This document shows positions 1-9,424 of a stretch of DNA of 59,338 bases, piece after piece. Position numbers and translations under genes: made by a program. The DNA is taken from positions 1 through 59,338 of the forward strand of contig JALONT010000018.1 in NCBI GenBank assembly GCA_025454795.1, written 5' to 3'. The first letter of the stretch is position 1. The number at the start of each line of letters is the position of its first letter. A model generated the notes under the pieces. It searched no databases and was not told the origin of the DNA. It was given only the letters and a program-made list of their open reading frames with translations. Origin of the DNA: Bacteroidales bacterium. GTDB taxonomy: Bacteria; Bacteroidota; Bacteroidia; Bacteroidales; VadinHA17.

Positions 1-242
1 CTCCATCCCATTCCACAAATCATCCTTAATTGATTTAGAAACAAGAATTGTTAATGTTTGCCCTGTAATCATGGAGGTTAATGTCACATTAATGTGTGTA
101 AAGATTAATTCTCTAATAGAATGAAAATATATTCTGGTTCTTTTAGCTTTAAAGACTTATACTTCAGTTAAATACAAGAATGTGTATAAAGGGTAGTACT
201 TCGTAAAGAGGGGGTGACTATTAACGCATATTCAGTTTATAA

Positions 243-632
243 TTAGACAATTGGGTCTAAAGAAGATTGAATTTTTTGAAGAGTTTCTTGTATGTCAGAC
301 AGGTCTTTATTCTTAATATGTAAGATATGAATTCCAATATTTTTTAATTCCAAATCTCTGAATTGGTCATATTCCTTACTGGAATCGTGAGCTGGTCCGT
401 CAAGTTCAATTATTAGCTTCTTTTCAGCACAATAATAATCCGCAATAAAATAATTATATCTGATTAGATTTCAATTATATAAAATTGGATACTGACGATG
501 AAATTTATACCCTGAAAGTTTTCTTCCTCTCAATTCATTCCAGAGTAGTTTCTCTGAGTCAGTCATGCTCTTTCTTAGTTCTCTGGCATGCTCTTTTATC
601 TTCTTAAAATCGAGTCTTTTAAAATCAGACAT
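243..632 (-). pseudogene. DUF559 (endonuclease-like) gene interrupted by an in-frame TGA
   Basis: Reading the minus strand from ATG at 632-630 gives 53 codons, then TGA at 473-471, then the same frame continues for 75 codons to TAA at 245-243. The joined 128 codons look like a DUF559 protein, a small PD-(D/E)XK family related to Vsr nucleases. The first part holds the typical start with MTDSEKLLWNELRGRKL and KFHRQYPI. The second part holds FIADYYCAEKKLIIELDG, which contains the putative catalytic acidic core. A C-to-T change turning CGA (Arg) into TGA would explain the break without a frameshift. Restart downstream would lose the N-terminal helices, so the gene is probably inactive. G-rich repeats lie on both sides. 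A sequencing error or readthrough cannot be excluded. Confidence 0.75.
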
Positions 633-684
633 ATCATAAAAATTACATGTAAATATATAAAAAACAATGTATTATATAGCAACC

Positions 685-769
685 TTCCCCCTCTTTCCGC
701 CGACTGGCGGAGAGAGGGGGAAAAGAAGGGGGTGAGTACATATGATCAGAAGGGGAAAAGAAGGGGGTG
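685..769. repeat. G-rich palindrome plus 18-bp direct repeats
   Basis: An inverted repeat with 17-bp arms and one mismatch (685-701 and 706-722, loop GACT) is followed by two perfect copies of GGGGAAAAGAAGGGGGTG at 717-734 and 752-769. Between them sits GGGGGTGAGTAC (728-739), which recurs as the terminal inverted repeat of the element at 51270-51341. The block lies in the gap between the DUF559 remnant and trpS and has no convincing coding content. Confidence 0.7.
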
Positions 770-886
770 TGTCCGTGTTATTCTGGGGGGAAAAATGGAG
801 GTGATTGGGTTTTTAGATGAGATTCCTATGTCTTGGAGGGGTGCCAAAAAAGCATTACTTTTGATTGAATTTTTATCAAATAAATT

Positions 887-1876
887 ATGGAGACGGTAGT
901 CAGCGGCATACGATCAACGGGAAATCTGCATCTGGGAAATTATTTCGGTGCAATTATAAACTTTCTGAAAATGCAGAAAGAAAATAATTGTTACTTCTTT
1001 ATTGCTGATTATCATTCCCTTACAACACATCCAAAGCCTGATGATCTCCAGGGGAATATTAAACAGATACTTGCAGAATATCTGGCCTGTGGTATAGATC
1101 CTGAAATTGCCACAGTGTTTATCCAGAGTGACGTTCCTGAAGTTACCGAACTGTACCTGCTGCTTAATATGAATGCTTATGTGGGAGAGCTGGAAAGAAC
1201 AACATCCTTCAAGGAGACAATAAGAAAACAACCTGATAATATTAATGCAGGATTACTGACATACCCGGTACTGATGGCTGCCGATATAATAATACATAAA
1301 GCAAATAAAGTCCCGGTTGGTAAGGACCAGGAGCAGCATCTCGAAATGACACGGCGGTTTGCGAGACGTTTCAATATGATGTACGGCATTGAATATTTTC
1401 CGGAACCTGATGCATATAACTTCGGAAAAAAGCTCATCAAGATTCCAGGCCTCGATGGAACAGGCAAAATGGGCAAAAGCGAAGGGAATGGTATATTCCT
1501 TGCCGATCAACCCGGGGAAATCAGAAAAAAAGTGATGCGCGCCGTAACTGATACCGGACCAACGAACCCAGGACAGAAACCTTCGGAACCCGTTCAGAAC
1601 CTCTTTACAATTATGAATGTTGTTTCGGATCCTTCTACTGTTAAATATTTCACAGAAAAACATGCCTCGTGCGAGATCCGGTACGGTGATATGAAAAAAC
1701 AGCTGGCAGAAGATATCATCAGAGTGACTGGCCCGATAAGGGAAAGGATCAACAAAATTCTCGCAGACAGGAAGTACCTTGTAAAAGTGGTATCGGAAGG
1801 CGCTGAAAAAGCAAGAGCCAGTGCATCAAAAACCATTCGTGAGGTTCGTGAAATAATAGGTTACAGGTCATTCTGA
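887..1876 (+). CDS. trpS: Tryptophan--tRNA ligase
   Basis: Charges tRNA-Trp with tryptophan in the cytoplasm. The 329-residue length fits a compact bacterial class I TrpRS. The HIGH-type signature is HLGNY at residues 15-19, AADI lies at 131-134, GKDQ at 145-148 and the KMSKS loop is KMGKS at 194-198. The start METVVSGIRSTGNLHLG matches the usual first strand of the Rossmann fold, so the ATG at 887 is well supported although no Shine-Dalgarno is visible. It stands alone on the plus strand and is followed by a perfect hairpin. Confidence 0.96.
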   Translation: METVVSGIRSTGNLHLGNYFGAIINFLKMQKENNCYFFIADYHSLTTHPKPDDLQGNIKQILAEYLACGIDPEIATVFIQSDVPEVTELYLLLNMNAYVGELERTTSFKETIRKQPDNINAGLLTYPVLMAADIIIHKANKVPVGKDQEQHLEMTRRFARRFNMMYGIEYFPEPDAYNFGKKLIKIPGLDGTGKMGKSEGNGIFLADQPGEIRKKVMRAVTDTGPTNPGQKPSEPVQNLFTIMNVVSDPSTVKYFTEKHASCEIRYGDMKKQLAEDIIRVTGPIRERINKILADRKYLVKVVSEGAEKARASASKTIREVREIIGYRSF

Positions 1877-1887
1877 CAAATAAATAA

Positions 1888-1908
1888 AGCCAGGCCTGGG
1901 GCCTGGCT
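1888..1908 (+). terminator. Hairpin after trpS
   Basis: AGCCAGGCC (1888-1896), loop TGG, then GGCCTGGCT (1900-1908): a perfect 9-bp stem 11 bases after the trpS stop. There is no T-run after it, so it may be a weak or factor-assisted terminator. The rest of the gap to 2155 shows nothing I recognise. Confidence 0.5.
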
Positions 1909-2154
1909 GCACTTGAAGAATCAAGTATATGATTGAGATTGCCTGTGTAACTGTATAAAATCAAATTACGTGCCAAAAATCCACTTTTTCAGACAAATTC
2001 ACTACCCGGCAGGTCTTAGCATCCGTAATCCGGCAAGAGGTGTATTAAACCAACCATGGAACATGTAATATATCTCATACGGTACACGTTAAAATTACAT
2101 TGATTAACTTTAGTTTCTTAATTTCAGTGCATATCACCAGTTAAATAACCGGAA

Positions 2155-4833
2155 GTGGGAAAAAGGTTTGCAGTCATGCTGGTTGTACTACTTATTTCAG
2201 GATTGTGTATCCTGGGATATTTTCTTCAGCAGGGGAGGAGAACATTGCTGACAGATCCTTACAAAGCTATCACTACAGATGCCTGCATAGTAATTGAAAC
2301 CGTTGATCTGCAAAGTTTTATTAATTCACTGACAACAGGTAATGGTCTCTTCGGAGAAATGGAAAAGGTTAAAGCGTTTGAAACCTTTAACAGGAAAATA
2401 AAATTTCTGGCTGACCAGATGAATAAACCAGGATATAAAAAGATCATGGGCAGCAGTTCATCTGTAATAGCTTTTCATATTTCAGGAAAAGGAAAACCTG
2501 TACCGCTTTTATCAATGGCCGTCTCTTCTGATTTGAAGATCAGGCAGTTAAAGGATATAATGCGATTGTCAGGCATTAAGACTATTAATGAACGGAATAT
2601 GCATGGCAAAAATGTTCTTGAGCTTCCATACGTGCTTAATAACCAGAAAGATACAGCATATTTATCAATTATCTCAGGATTGCTTGTCTGCTGCTCCTCA
2701 AAAGAGGTAATCACAGAAGCCATTCTCCAGACCAGCCGTGATAATGACGTAAGGAGCATGCCCGGATTTTCAAGAATATTGCAAGCCTCAGGGAAGAATG
2801 AAGATAAGGTTTTTGTGATTTTCAGCAATCTGAAGGATCTTTTCAGAACAGCTTTCAGAAAGGAATATACCTCAATAGCTCAGAAAATTGGCAAAATTGC
2901 CGACTGTGCCGGCGGAGATATTTATATGAGTGAGAATGGATTGGTCCTGAGCGGATATGCTGAGAGTCTGGATCCGTCGGAGATCCTTTACAAATATAAG
3001 TCAGCCATCCCGGGCCTGTTTCATACTTATAAAATACTCCCTGCAGCTACTGTTATTTCAGAATCAGTAATTATGAATGCGGCAGGAAATCCCGTAAAAG
3101 CATGGAAAAATGAAGCAGAAGATCTGGCAGGGAAAATAAAAGAATATACCGGAGAAGAGATCACCAGGGCTTTAATCGATATCAGGGGGAGGCCCATAAA
3201 TGAAAACAGACTTTTAATTTATGAACTGAAAAACAGGGTCTTTGCTGAAAAAATATTTCTTGACAAATTTTCCGGGCTGAGAGCAAAAGATAATGTGTTC
3301 TACTTCCAGCCTGATGACCTGGTAAAGGTTCCTGTTTATCTGACCCCGTATAAAGGTTTTGCTTCTGCCATGATCCCGGGTTTTGAAGGCGATTTTGATG
3401 ATTCATATTTCGCCTTTTATGATAATTTTCTGATAACAGGCAATTCTTTTATTACCATATCGAGACTTCTATATGATAACCTTCTGAACAAAACCCTTGC
3501 CAATGACCTGGTATACAGGGATTTTGAAAGCACTCTTCCAAGTATTGCAGGATATTCTTTTTATTGCGTCCCTTCCCGTATCATCGAATATCTTGCAGAA
3601 TACCTGAACAAGGATATTATAAACCTGCTGAGATCCAACAGGAATTCCCTTGATAAGATCCAGGCTGCAGGATATCAGTTTGTGTCAAGCAATAATATGA
3701 TTTATAATAGTTTATCCATAAGATTCAAGGATAAAGCACGGGAAGTATCATCGACTGAATGGGAAACATTACTTGATACTATAGCTGCTGTCAAACCGTT
3801 CTTCTTTACCAATCATACAACCGGAGCAAAAGAGATTTTCATTCAGGACATGAAGAACAACGCTTATCTGATCAATACGGCGGGGAGAGTCCTCTGGAAA
3901 GTGCCACTGAGTGAAAGGATCAGAGGGAACATATATATGATCGACTTTCTGAGGAACGGGAAATATCAGCTTCTTTTTTCAGGGAGGAATTATATTCATC
4001 TTCTCGACAGGAATGGAAATTATGTTGAAAGATACCCTGTTAAGCTGAGGTCACCGGCAACAAATTCCCTGGCATTGTTCGATTACGACAATAACAGGAA
4101 TTACAGGCTTCTGATAGCAGGTGAAGATAAATTGATATATGCTTATGATAAGGAAGGTAATGTTGTGAAAGGATGGAAGCCTTTCAGAACTAATGGCACA
4201 GTTTCCTCGGAGATATCCTGGTTCAGGGTTTCAGGGAAGGATTACCTGGTAATCTCTGATGAAACATCACTCTATTTTATCGACCGGACAGGCAACAAAC
4301 GCCTTACACTGAAAGAGCCGGTAACAAAAGCCAGAGGATCTGCCATCAGGTTAATTTCCGGAGCCAGTCCATCGGTAGTCTGCACATCATCTGACGGAAC
4401 GATACAACAGATCACTTTTGACGGAAATGTCAAAAAAATCAGCCTGAGACAGTTTTCCAGTGACCATTGCTTCGATATTTTTGACGTAAATGGTGATGGT
4501 TTTGGCGAATATATTTTTATTGATCAAGGGATGTTGTATCTTTATAATCATAATAGAACTGAAGTGTTTACCAGGGAATTCGGCTCAGATGAACTAGGTG
4601 GGCCCATAAATTTTGTTTTTTCAGCCTCCGATAGAAAGATTGGAGTTTTTGATATTAATAAAAAGCTTATATATCTGATAGACAGAAACGGTGACACTAT
4701 GAAAGGATTTCCATTGAGAGGAGCCTCAATGTTCTCAATAGGAAAATTGTCGGATAAAAGCGGCTGGCATCTTATTGTGGGTGGTACCGACAGATTTCTT
4801 TATAATTATAAGTTGGAAACAGATATTAATTAA
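2155..4833 (+). CDS. Membrane-anchored protein with C-terminal beta-propeller-like region
   Basis: An 892-residue protein of unknown function. One N-terminal hydrophobic segment (about residues 5-26) should anchor it in the inner membrane with the rest outside. Residues about 40-530 resemble DUF3352-type extracytoplasmic proteins (threads such as ACIVIETVDLQSFI). From about 545 the sequence becomes a series of short blades with phrases like LLDRNGNYVERYP, YAYDKEGNVVKGW and IDRNGDTMKGFP, typical of PQQ/WD-like propellers. An FG-GAP-like calcium loop, DVNGDGFGEYIF, lies near 775. The start used is GTG at 2155; ATG at 2176 would also keep the anchor. It is followed seven bases later by a lipoprotein gene and probably forms an operon with it. 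The DUF3352 assignment is tentative. Confidence 0.75.
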   Translation: MGKRFAVMLVVLLISGLCILGYFLQQGRRTLLTDPYKAITTDACIVIETVDLQSFINSLTTGNGLFGEMEKVKAFETFNRKIKFLADQMNKPGYKKIMGSSSSVIAFHISGKGKPVPLLSMAVSSDLKIRQLKDIMRLSGIKTINERNMHGKNVLELPYVLNNQKDTAYLSIISGLLVCCSSKEVITEAILQTSRDNDVRSMPGFSRILQASGKNEDKVFVIFSNLKDLFRTAFRKEYTSIAQKIGKIADCAGGDIYMSENGLVLSGYAESLDPSEILYKYKSAIPGLFHTYKILPAATVISESVIMNAAGNPVKAWKNEAEDLAGKIKEYTGEEITRALIDIRGRPINENRLLIYELKNRVFAEKIFLDKFSGLRAKDNVFYFQPDDLVKVPVYLTPYKGFASAMIPGFEGDFDDSYFAFYDNFLITGNSFITISRLLYDNLLNKTLANDLVYRDFESTLPSIAGYSFYCVPSRIIEYLAEYLNKDIINLLRSNRNSLDKIQAAGYQFVSSNNMIYNSLSIRFKDKAREVSSTEWETLLDTIAAVKPFFFTNHTTGAKEIFIQDMKNNAYLINTAGRVLWKVPLSERIRGNIYMIDFLRNGKYQLLFSGRNYIHLLDRNGNYVERYPVKLRSPATNSLALFDYDNNRNYRLLIAGEDKLIYAYDKEGNVVKGWKPFRTNGTVSSEISWFRVSGKDYLVISDETSLYFIDRTGNKRLTLKEPVTKARGSAIRLISGASPSVVCTSSDGTIQQITFDGNVKKISLRQFSSDHCFDIFDVNGDGFGEYIFIDQGMLYLYNHNRTEVFTREFGSDELGGPINFVFSASDRKIGVFDINKKLIYLIDRNGDTMKGFPLRGASMFSIGKLSDKSGWHLIVGGTDRFLYNYKLETDIN

Positions 4834-4840
4834 TTCTGGT

Positions 4841-6958
4841 ATGTTAAGGAAATTGTTTGTTTTTATTTCAGTGGCTGCTGCATTTGCAGCATCAGGGTGT
4901 GTCAAGGAGACCTATGATATGGACACTCTTTCAAAGAAAGCACATCTCTCCCCGACCTTTGCCATATCCGCAGTCAGAGGCGATATATCGCTCAGCGACC
5001 TTATCGAACCAAATGATACTGTATTCTTTGACGAAAACGATCTTCTTAAGATAGTTTTCAGGGAAGATTCAGTGATAGACTTCAGGATGGAGGATTATTA
5101 TGATCTGAATGATATGGTATCGTTCGACCAGACTTATCCAATAGGCGATTTGAGTATAGAGCCGTTCATGGGAACTATGAATTTCACTCTTGATGAAATA
5201 AGCCAGCAATTATCTCCTGCCGAGAGAGCACTGTTTGTTGCGCTTAACGGGACTACCAATAATCTTCCTCCATTACCACCCACAAATATCGGCACAAAAA
5301 CATATGCTGCTTTCTCAACATTTGAATATGCCAACTTTACAGAAGGTTCCATCGATATTCTTGTAAATAACAACCTCCCGGCTACTCTCTCCGGAGCTAC
5401 CATTAAGCTTTATAATGCCTCTGACAATACCCGTATAGGTGGTGACGGGATCATAACCCCGATTGTTGCAGGCAGCACCGGGACAACATCCATTGACCTG
5501 GCCGGACAGACAGTCAGGCAATCAATTAAAGCGGAGATTATTCTTGACGGTAGCCCCGGAACATCGACACCGGTTCTGATAAATCTTAACGATAACATTG
5601 AGATCACAATCGCCGGTCGGGATATGAGAGTAACCTCAGGCAGGGTTATTCTTCCGATACAGACCATTATATCTCTCGACAACAGAGATACAGTTGATTT
5701 TGATCCCGGGGAGGATATAAAAATAGATTTGATTAAAATGAATACGGGCAATATATCATACACGATAGTCTCAGGAGCCCCGGTTACTTCGCATGTGGAC
5801 CTTAAATTACCGACAGCCAAACAGGGTAATGATACAATTACCACATCAATTACTGTTGGTCCAAACGCTACTCTTCCGGGTACTATTTCGGTGGATAATT
5901 CGGTATTTAACCTTGGAGCTGTTGCTTCACAGCCGTATAACCTTTTACCTGTCGAATACAGTATTGAGTTAAGCTCAACAGGGAGCATGGTTACTTTCAA
6001 CAGCACTGATGAAATAGCGATCAATCTGGAGTTGCTGGATCCGGATTTCGATTATGTTAAAGGCTATTTTGGCCAGCAGACTGAAACCTTAGATAACGAC
6101 ACAATTGATTTGGATATAAAGGAGATACTTGATCGTATTTCGGGAGAGTTTCTTATTTCATCGCCATCCATAACACTGAATTACAAAAACTCATTCGCTC
6201 TTCCTGTTGAAATCAACCTGCAGGCAACAGGTTATAAAATGGAAGATTCCGTAAATCTGGATCTTGAGCCATTCATCCTGGGTTATCCTGCTGCCCCTGC
6301 CCAGAGAGATTTCACCGGGACATTCCCGATTAACAAAACCAATTCAAAGCTTCCCGAACTCGTTTCAATGCCTCCTGAAAAGATCAGGTTTTCAGGTTCT
6401 GCAATCATGAATCCTGATAATCCGAACACAATGGATAACTATATTTTTGGTGACAGCCGTTTCATCGGGGATCTTGAAATTGAGGTGCCGGCGGAATTCC
6501 GGATGGCCCTCACTTTTACAGATACCACTGAAAATTTCCTGCAGATGGAAGACACTGATGATAGCCCGGTAAATCCCGAAGATTTTGAGTTTTTACGGAT
6601 AAAAATTGAGGCTGAGAACGGATTCCCGCTAGGTGTTTCACTCAGCCTGGTACTTCATGATTCAGCAAGCAAGAAAGATTTATGCGTAATTGATGCTTTG
6701 AATATTCTCAAGCCGGCACCTGTCAACGCCGAAGGAAGAGTTACAGAACCGACAATGTGCAATACGGACATTGATATAACCCGCGACTTCTGGAAGTCAA
6801 TAAATATTGCTGACAAGATAATATTCAAATTTACACTTATAACAACAGATGACGGTGCAGGAGCCGGGTCAGAAGACGTTAAAATTTACTCCGATTATAA
6901 AATAAATTTTAAAGCTGCTCTTGCGTTAAAACCGGATATAAAATTTGATCTGAAATGA
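4841..6958 (+). CDS. Large beta-rich lipoprotein of unknown function
   Basis: A 705-residue predicted lipoprotein. The ATG at 4841 gives a classic signal peptide ending in the lipobox AASGC, with the lipidated Cys at residue 20. An upstream in-frame start at 4775 would bury this signal and overlap the preceding gene, so it is rejected. The mature part is rich in Asp, Thr, Ile and Val with alternating patterns suggesting beta-sandwich domains; I recognise no named family. Its stop overlaps the next start as ATGA (6955-6958), implying translational coupling with the DUF5723 barrel protein. A role with that barrel in the outer membrane is an inference from this coupling. Confidence 0.8.
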   Translation: MLRKLFVFISVAAAFAASGCVKETYDMDTLSKKAHLSPTFAISAVRGDISLSDLIEPNDTVFFDENDLLKIVFREDSVIDFRMEDYYDLNDMVSFDQTYPIGDLSIEPFMGTMNFTLDEISQQLSPAERALFVALNGTTNNLPPLPPTNIGTKTYAAFSTFEYANFTEGSIDILVNNNLPATLSGATIKLYNASDNTRIGGDGIITPIVAGSTGTTSIDLAGQTVRQSIKAEIILDGSPGTSTPVLINLNDNIEITIAGRDMRVTSGRVILPIQTIISLDNRDTVDFDPGEDIKIDLIKMNTGNISYTIVSGAPVTSHVDLKLPTAKQGNDTITTSITVGPNATLPGTISVDNSVFNLGAVASQPYNLLPVEYSIELSSTGSMVTFNSTDEIAINLELLDPDFDYVKGYFGQQTETLDNDTIDLDIKEILDRISGEFLISSPSITLNYKNSFALPVEINLQATGYKMEDSVNLDLEPFILGYPAAPAQRDFTGTFPINKTNSKLPELVSMPPEKIRFSGSAIMNPDNPNTMDNYIFGDSRFIGDLEIEVPAEFRMALTFTDTTENFLQMEDTDDSPVNPEDFEFLRIKIEAENGFPLGVSLSLVLHDSASKKDLCVIDALNILKPAPVNAEGRVTEPTMCNTDIDITRDFWKSINIADKIIFKFTLITTDDGAGAGSEDVKIYSDYKINFKAALALKPDIKFDLK

Positions 6959-8454
6959 ACCTCTCAAACAATATATTTATGACCAGGAAAATCAAATATA
7001 TTCTGATAATGCTGCTGACATTTATTGCCTTTGATTCTGCAGCTCAGAACAGCCAGGTTCTCTATTATATGAATCTGCCACAGAGACATCTTCTTAATCC
7101 GGCTATCAGACCAACGAATTCAGTGTACATAGGTCTGCCGGCAATATCTGGCATTAATTTAAATGTCAATAACAATTTTGTGAACTTTTCGGATGTGATA
7201 ATGAAAAGTCCTTCTGGTGATTCTCTTATCACAATTCTGCATCCCCAATATGATATAAAAAAGTTCATTGCAAAATTTAAGGATGTGAATTCAATAGAAC
7301 CGGAAGCTCTTTTTCAGCTATTCGGCCTGGGATTCAATGCAGGGAAGGACCTTTACATTTTTCTGGATATAAATGAGCGTGTTGATGCTAATATCGCAAT
7401 ACCTGGAGATCTTTTCAGGCTTGCGTTTGAGGGAAACGAACAGTTTGCCGGAAATAAAATCGACCTGTCAACCTTTAGAGGTGATGTTAAATATTACAGG
7501 GAGGCTGGCCTTGGCTTTTCAAAAAACTTTTCCGATAAGCTCAGGCTGGGAATAAAAGGGAAACTGCTCTTTGGAGTAGCTGCAGCTTCAATAGATAACA
7601 GGTCATTTGATATAACAGTTAACGATGATTATACTCATACTATAAATGCCGACCTGAATGTTAATTTCAGTGCTCCCCTGAATGTTACTCTCACCGGGCA
7701 GAATAATATAGATGATTTCGAAATAGATGATTCAGTTTTTGACGATACAGATAAAACTATTGATTTCGTCCTGGGAACAAAAAATATGGGACTGGGACTT
7801 GATATCGGTGCTGAGTACAGCTTTTCAGACAGACTAAAAGTATCAGCTGCAATAACGGATCTGGGATATATTAAATGGAAAAGAGATATTACCACCCTTA
7901 AGGCTGAGAGCCAGTTTACTCTTAGCGGAATTGACCTGCTGGAAGTTTATAAGGGAAATATGACATTTGATTCTCTCGGACAGGAGTTGCTGGATTCCCT
8001 GAAAGCTTCATTTTTCCTCACAGACGAGGCACAACCTTCATTCACAACAAATCTGCCGTTTGGCGTTACCTTTGGAGGCAGCTATAATCTGACAAAAAGT
8101 ATTTCCATTGGGATATTGTCTTATACAAAAGTGATAGGAAAGCAATTGAAGGAGGCACTTACTTTGTCTGCCAATATTAATTTAGGGAATGCTTTGTCAA
8201 CAACCTTTGCGTATACTGCCGCGAATTCCCGGTATGATAACCTTGGTGCCGGACTGGCATTAAGAGCAGGCTGGTTCCAGTTTTATGTTCTTGCCGACAG
8301 AATTCCGGTAACCTGGAATAAAATAGTTAGTGATAGCAACACAATACCTCTGCCGGAAAGCTGGAATACTATCCATGTTCGCTTCGGGATGAATTTTGCA
8401 TTCGGGAACAAGATTAAGAAGAAGGATGATAAACCAATGGTGCTTGTTCAATAA
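6955..8454 (+). CDS. DUF5723 family outer-membrane protein
   Basis: A 499-residue protein with an N-terminal signal peptide ending near FDSAAQ, followed by NSQVLYYMNLPQRHLLNPAIRP. That opening is typical of DUF5723 and related PorP/OmpA-like barrels of Bacteroidota. The remainder shows alternating amphipathic strands with many Asn, Asp and aromatic residues, and ends in a strand (IHVRFGMNFAFGN) suited to outer-membrane insertion. The start at 6955 overlaps the lipoprotein stop; ATG at 6979 (MTRKIKYILIML) would give a tidier signal peptide and is a real alternative. Function unknown; it is probably made together with the preceding lipoprotein. Confidence 0.85.
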   Translation: MNLSNNIFMTRKIKYILIMLLTFIAFDSAAQNSQVLYYMNLPQRHLLNPAIRPTNSVYIGLPAISGINLNVNNNFVNFSDVIMKSPSGDSLITILHPQYDIKKFIAKFKDVNSIEPEALFQLFGLGFNAGKDLYIFLDINERVDANIAIPGDLFRLAFEGNEQFAGNKIDLSTFRGDVKYYREAGLGFSKNFSDKLRLGIKGKLLFGVAAASIDNRSFDITVNDDYTHTINADLNVNFSAPLNVTLTGQNNIDDFEIDDSVFDDTDKTIDFVLGTKNMGLGLDIGAEYSFSDRLKVSAAITDLGYIKWKRDITTLKAESQFTLSGIDLLEVYKGNMTFDSLGQELLDSLKASFFLTDEAQPSFTTNLPFGVTFGGSYNLTKSISIGILSYTKVIGKQLKEALTLSANINLGNALSTTFAYTAANSRYDNLGAGLALRAGWFQFYVLADRIPVTWNKIVSDSNTIPLPESWNTIHVRFGMNFAFGNKIKKKDDKPMVLVQ

Positions 8455-8468
8455 AGATTTCTGCTGTT

Positions 8469-8660
8469 ATGATCCTATTGGTACGTTTTTTTCTTATAAG
8501 CCTGATCGTCTATCTGATTGTCAGATCTTTCTCACAATACTGGAACACTGAGGAGGAACCACGTCAAAATTCCGGATCCCCTCAGAATGATATTAAAAAC
8601 GGCAAAAAGATCTCAAAAGAAGTAGGTGAGTACGTCGATTATGAGGAAGTAGACAAATAA
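8469..8660 (+). CDS. DUF4834 family small membrane protein
   Basis: A 63-residue protein with one N-terminal transmembrane helix (about residues 2-20) and a short charged tail ending in GEYVDYEEVDK. This acidic ending is characteristic of the DUF4834 family of Bacteroidota. It follows the DUF5723 gene by 14 bases and converges with the ABC transporter gene. Function is unknown. Confidence 0.8.
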   Translation: MILLVRFFLISLIVYLIVRSFSQYWNTEEEPRQNSGSPQNDIKNGKKISKEVGEYVDYEEVDK

Positions 8661-8668
8661 AAATCCCT

Positions 8669-9424
8669 TTACTTAAGGGATGATCTCAACTGTTTTGCAA
8701 GGGCATTTGCAAATACAAAATCATTCAGGGCCGCGCAATCAGAATGAAGGATTTCATCTTTACTGCCTTCCCAGCAGATAACGGCATCATTTATAAAAAC
8801 GATCTTTTCTCCGATCTTCATTACTGAGTTCATGTCATGAGTATTAACTATGGTTGTCATAGAATACTCTTCAGTAAGCTCTTTTATGAGCTCATCAATA
8901 AGAATTGCTGTTATCGGATCCAGTCCTGAGTTAGGTTCGTCGCAAAACAGGTATTTAGGATTTAACGAAATAGCCCTTGCAATTGCTACTCTCTTCTTCA
9001 TCCCTCCGGATAATTCTGCGGGGTATAAACTGTTTGCATTAATGATATTGACCCTGTTCAGACAAAAATTGACCCTCTCATTTTTTTCTTCAGAACTCAT
9101 ATCCGTGAACATATTGAGAGGAAATTTAACATTCTGGTCAACCGTAAGAGAGTCAAACAAGGCACTTCCCTGAAAAAGCATTCCCATCTCCTTACGGATA
9201 TCTTTCTTTTGTATAAAATCGAGTTCATTGAAAAGAACATTTTCAAACCATATTTCACCCTTTTCAACTTCATGTAAACCAACGATCGATTTAAGTAAAA
9301 CAGTCTTTCCTGATCCGCTGCGGCCTATAATAAGATTTGTTTTCCCGGGTTCGAAGGTAACCGAGACATTATTCAGAACTAAATTATCGTTGAACGATTT
9401 ATAGAGGTTCTTTACCCTTATCAT
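8669..9424 (-). CDS. ABC transporter ATP-binding protein, MlaF-type
   Basis: A 251-residue ATPase that would power phospholipid or lipid movement between the membranes. Walker A is GRSGSGKT at 34-41, the Q-loop glutamine is at about 85, the signature LSGG is at 138-141, and Walker B runs YLFCDEP with the catalytic Glu at 163. The start overlaps the stop of the upstream permease by four bases, so the two are coupled. Assignment to the Mla/Ttg2 family rests mainly on the partner, a clear MlaE-type permease. No MCE-domain (MlaD) gene lies next to it. Confidence 0.88.
   Translation of the reverse strand: MIRVKNLYKSFNDNLVLNNVSVTFEPGKTNLIIGRSGSGKTVLLKSIVGLHEVEKGEIWFENVLFNELDFIQKKDIRKEMGMLFQGSALFDSLTVDQNVKFPLNMFTDMSSEEKNERVNFCLNRVNIINANSLYPAELSGGMKKRVAIARAISLNPKYLFCDEPNSGLDPITAILIDELIKELTEEYSMTTIVNTHDMNSVMKIGEKIVFINDAVICWEGSKDEILHSDCAALNDFVFANALAKQLRSSLK

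Noticed and set aside
1-72. Open minus-strand frame at the left edge starting at ATG 72-70 (24 codons visible)
   Set aside because: Too short to judge, no recognisable motif; it could be the start of a gene beyond the edge but cannot be supported.
588-899. 103-codon plus-strand frame before trpS
   Set aside because: It runs through the G-rich repeats, is antisense to the DUF559 remnant at its start and overlaps trpS; composition is not coding-like.
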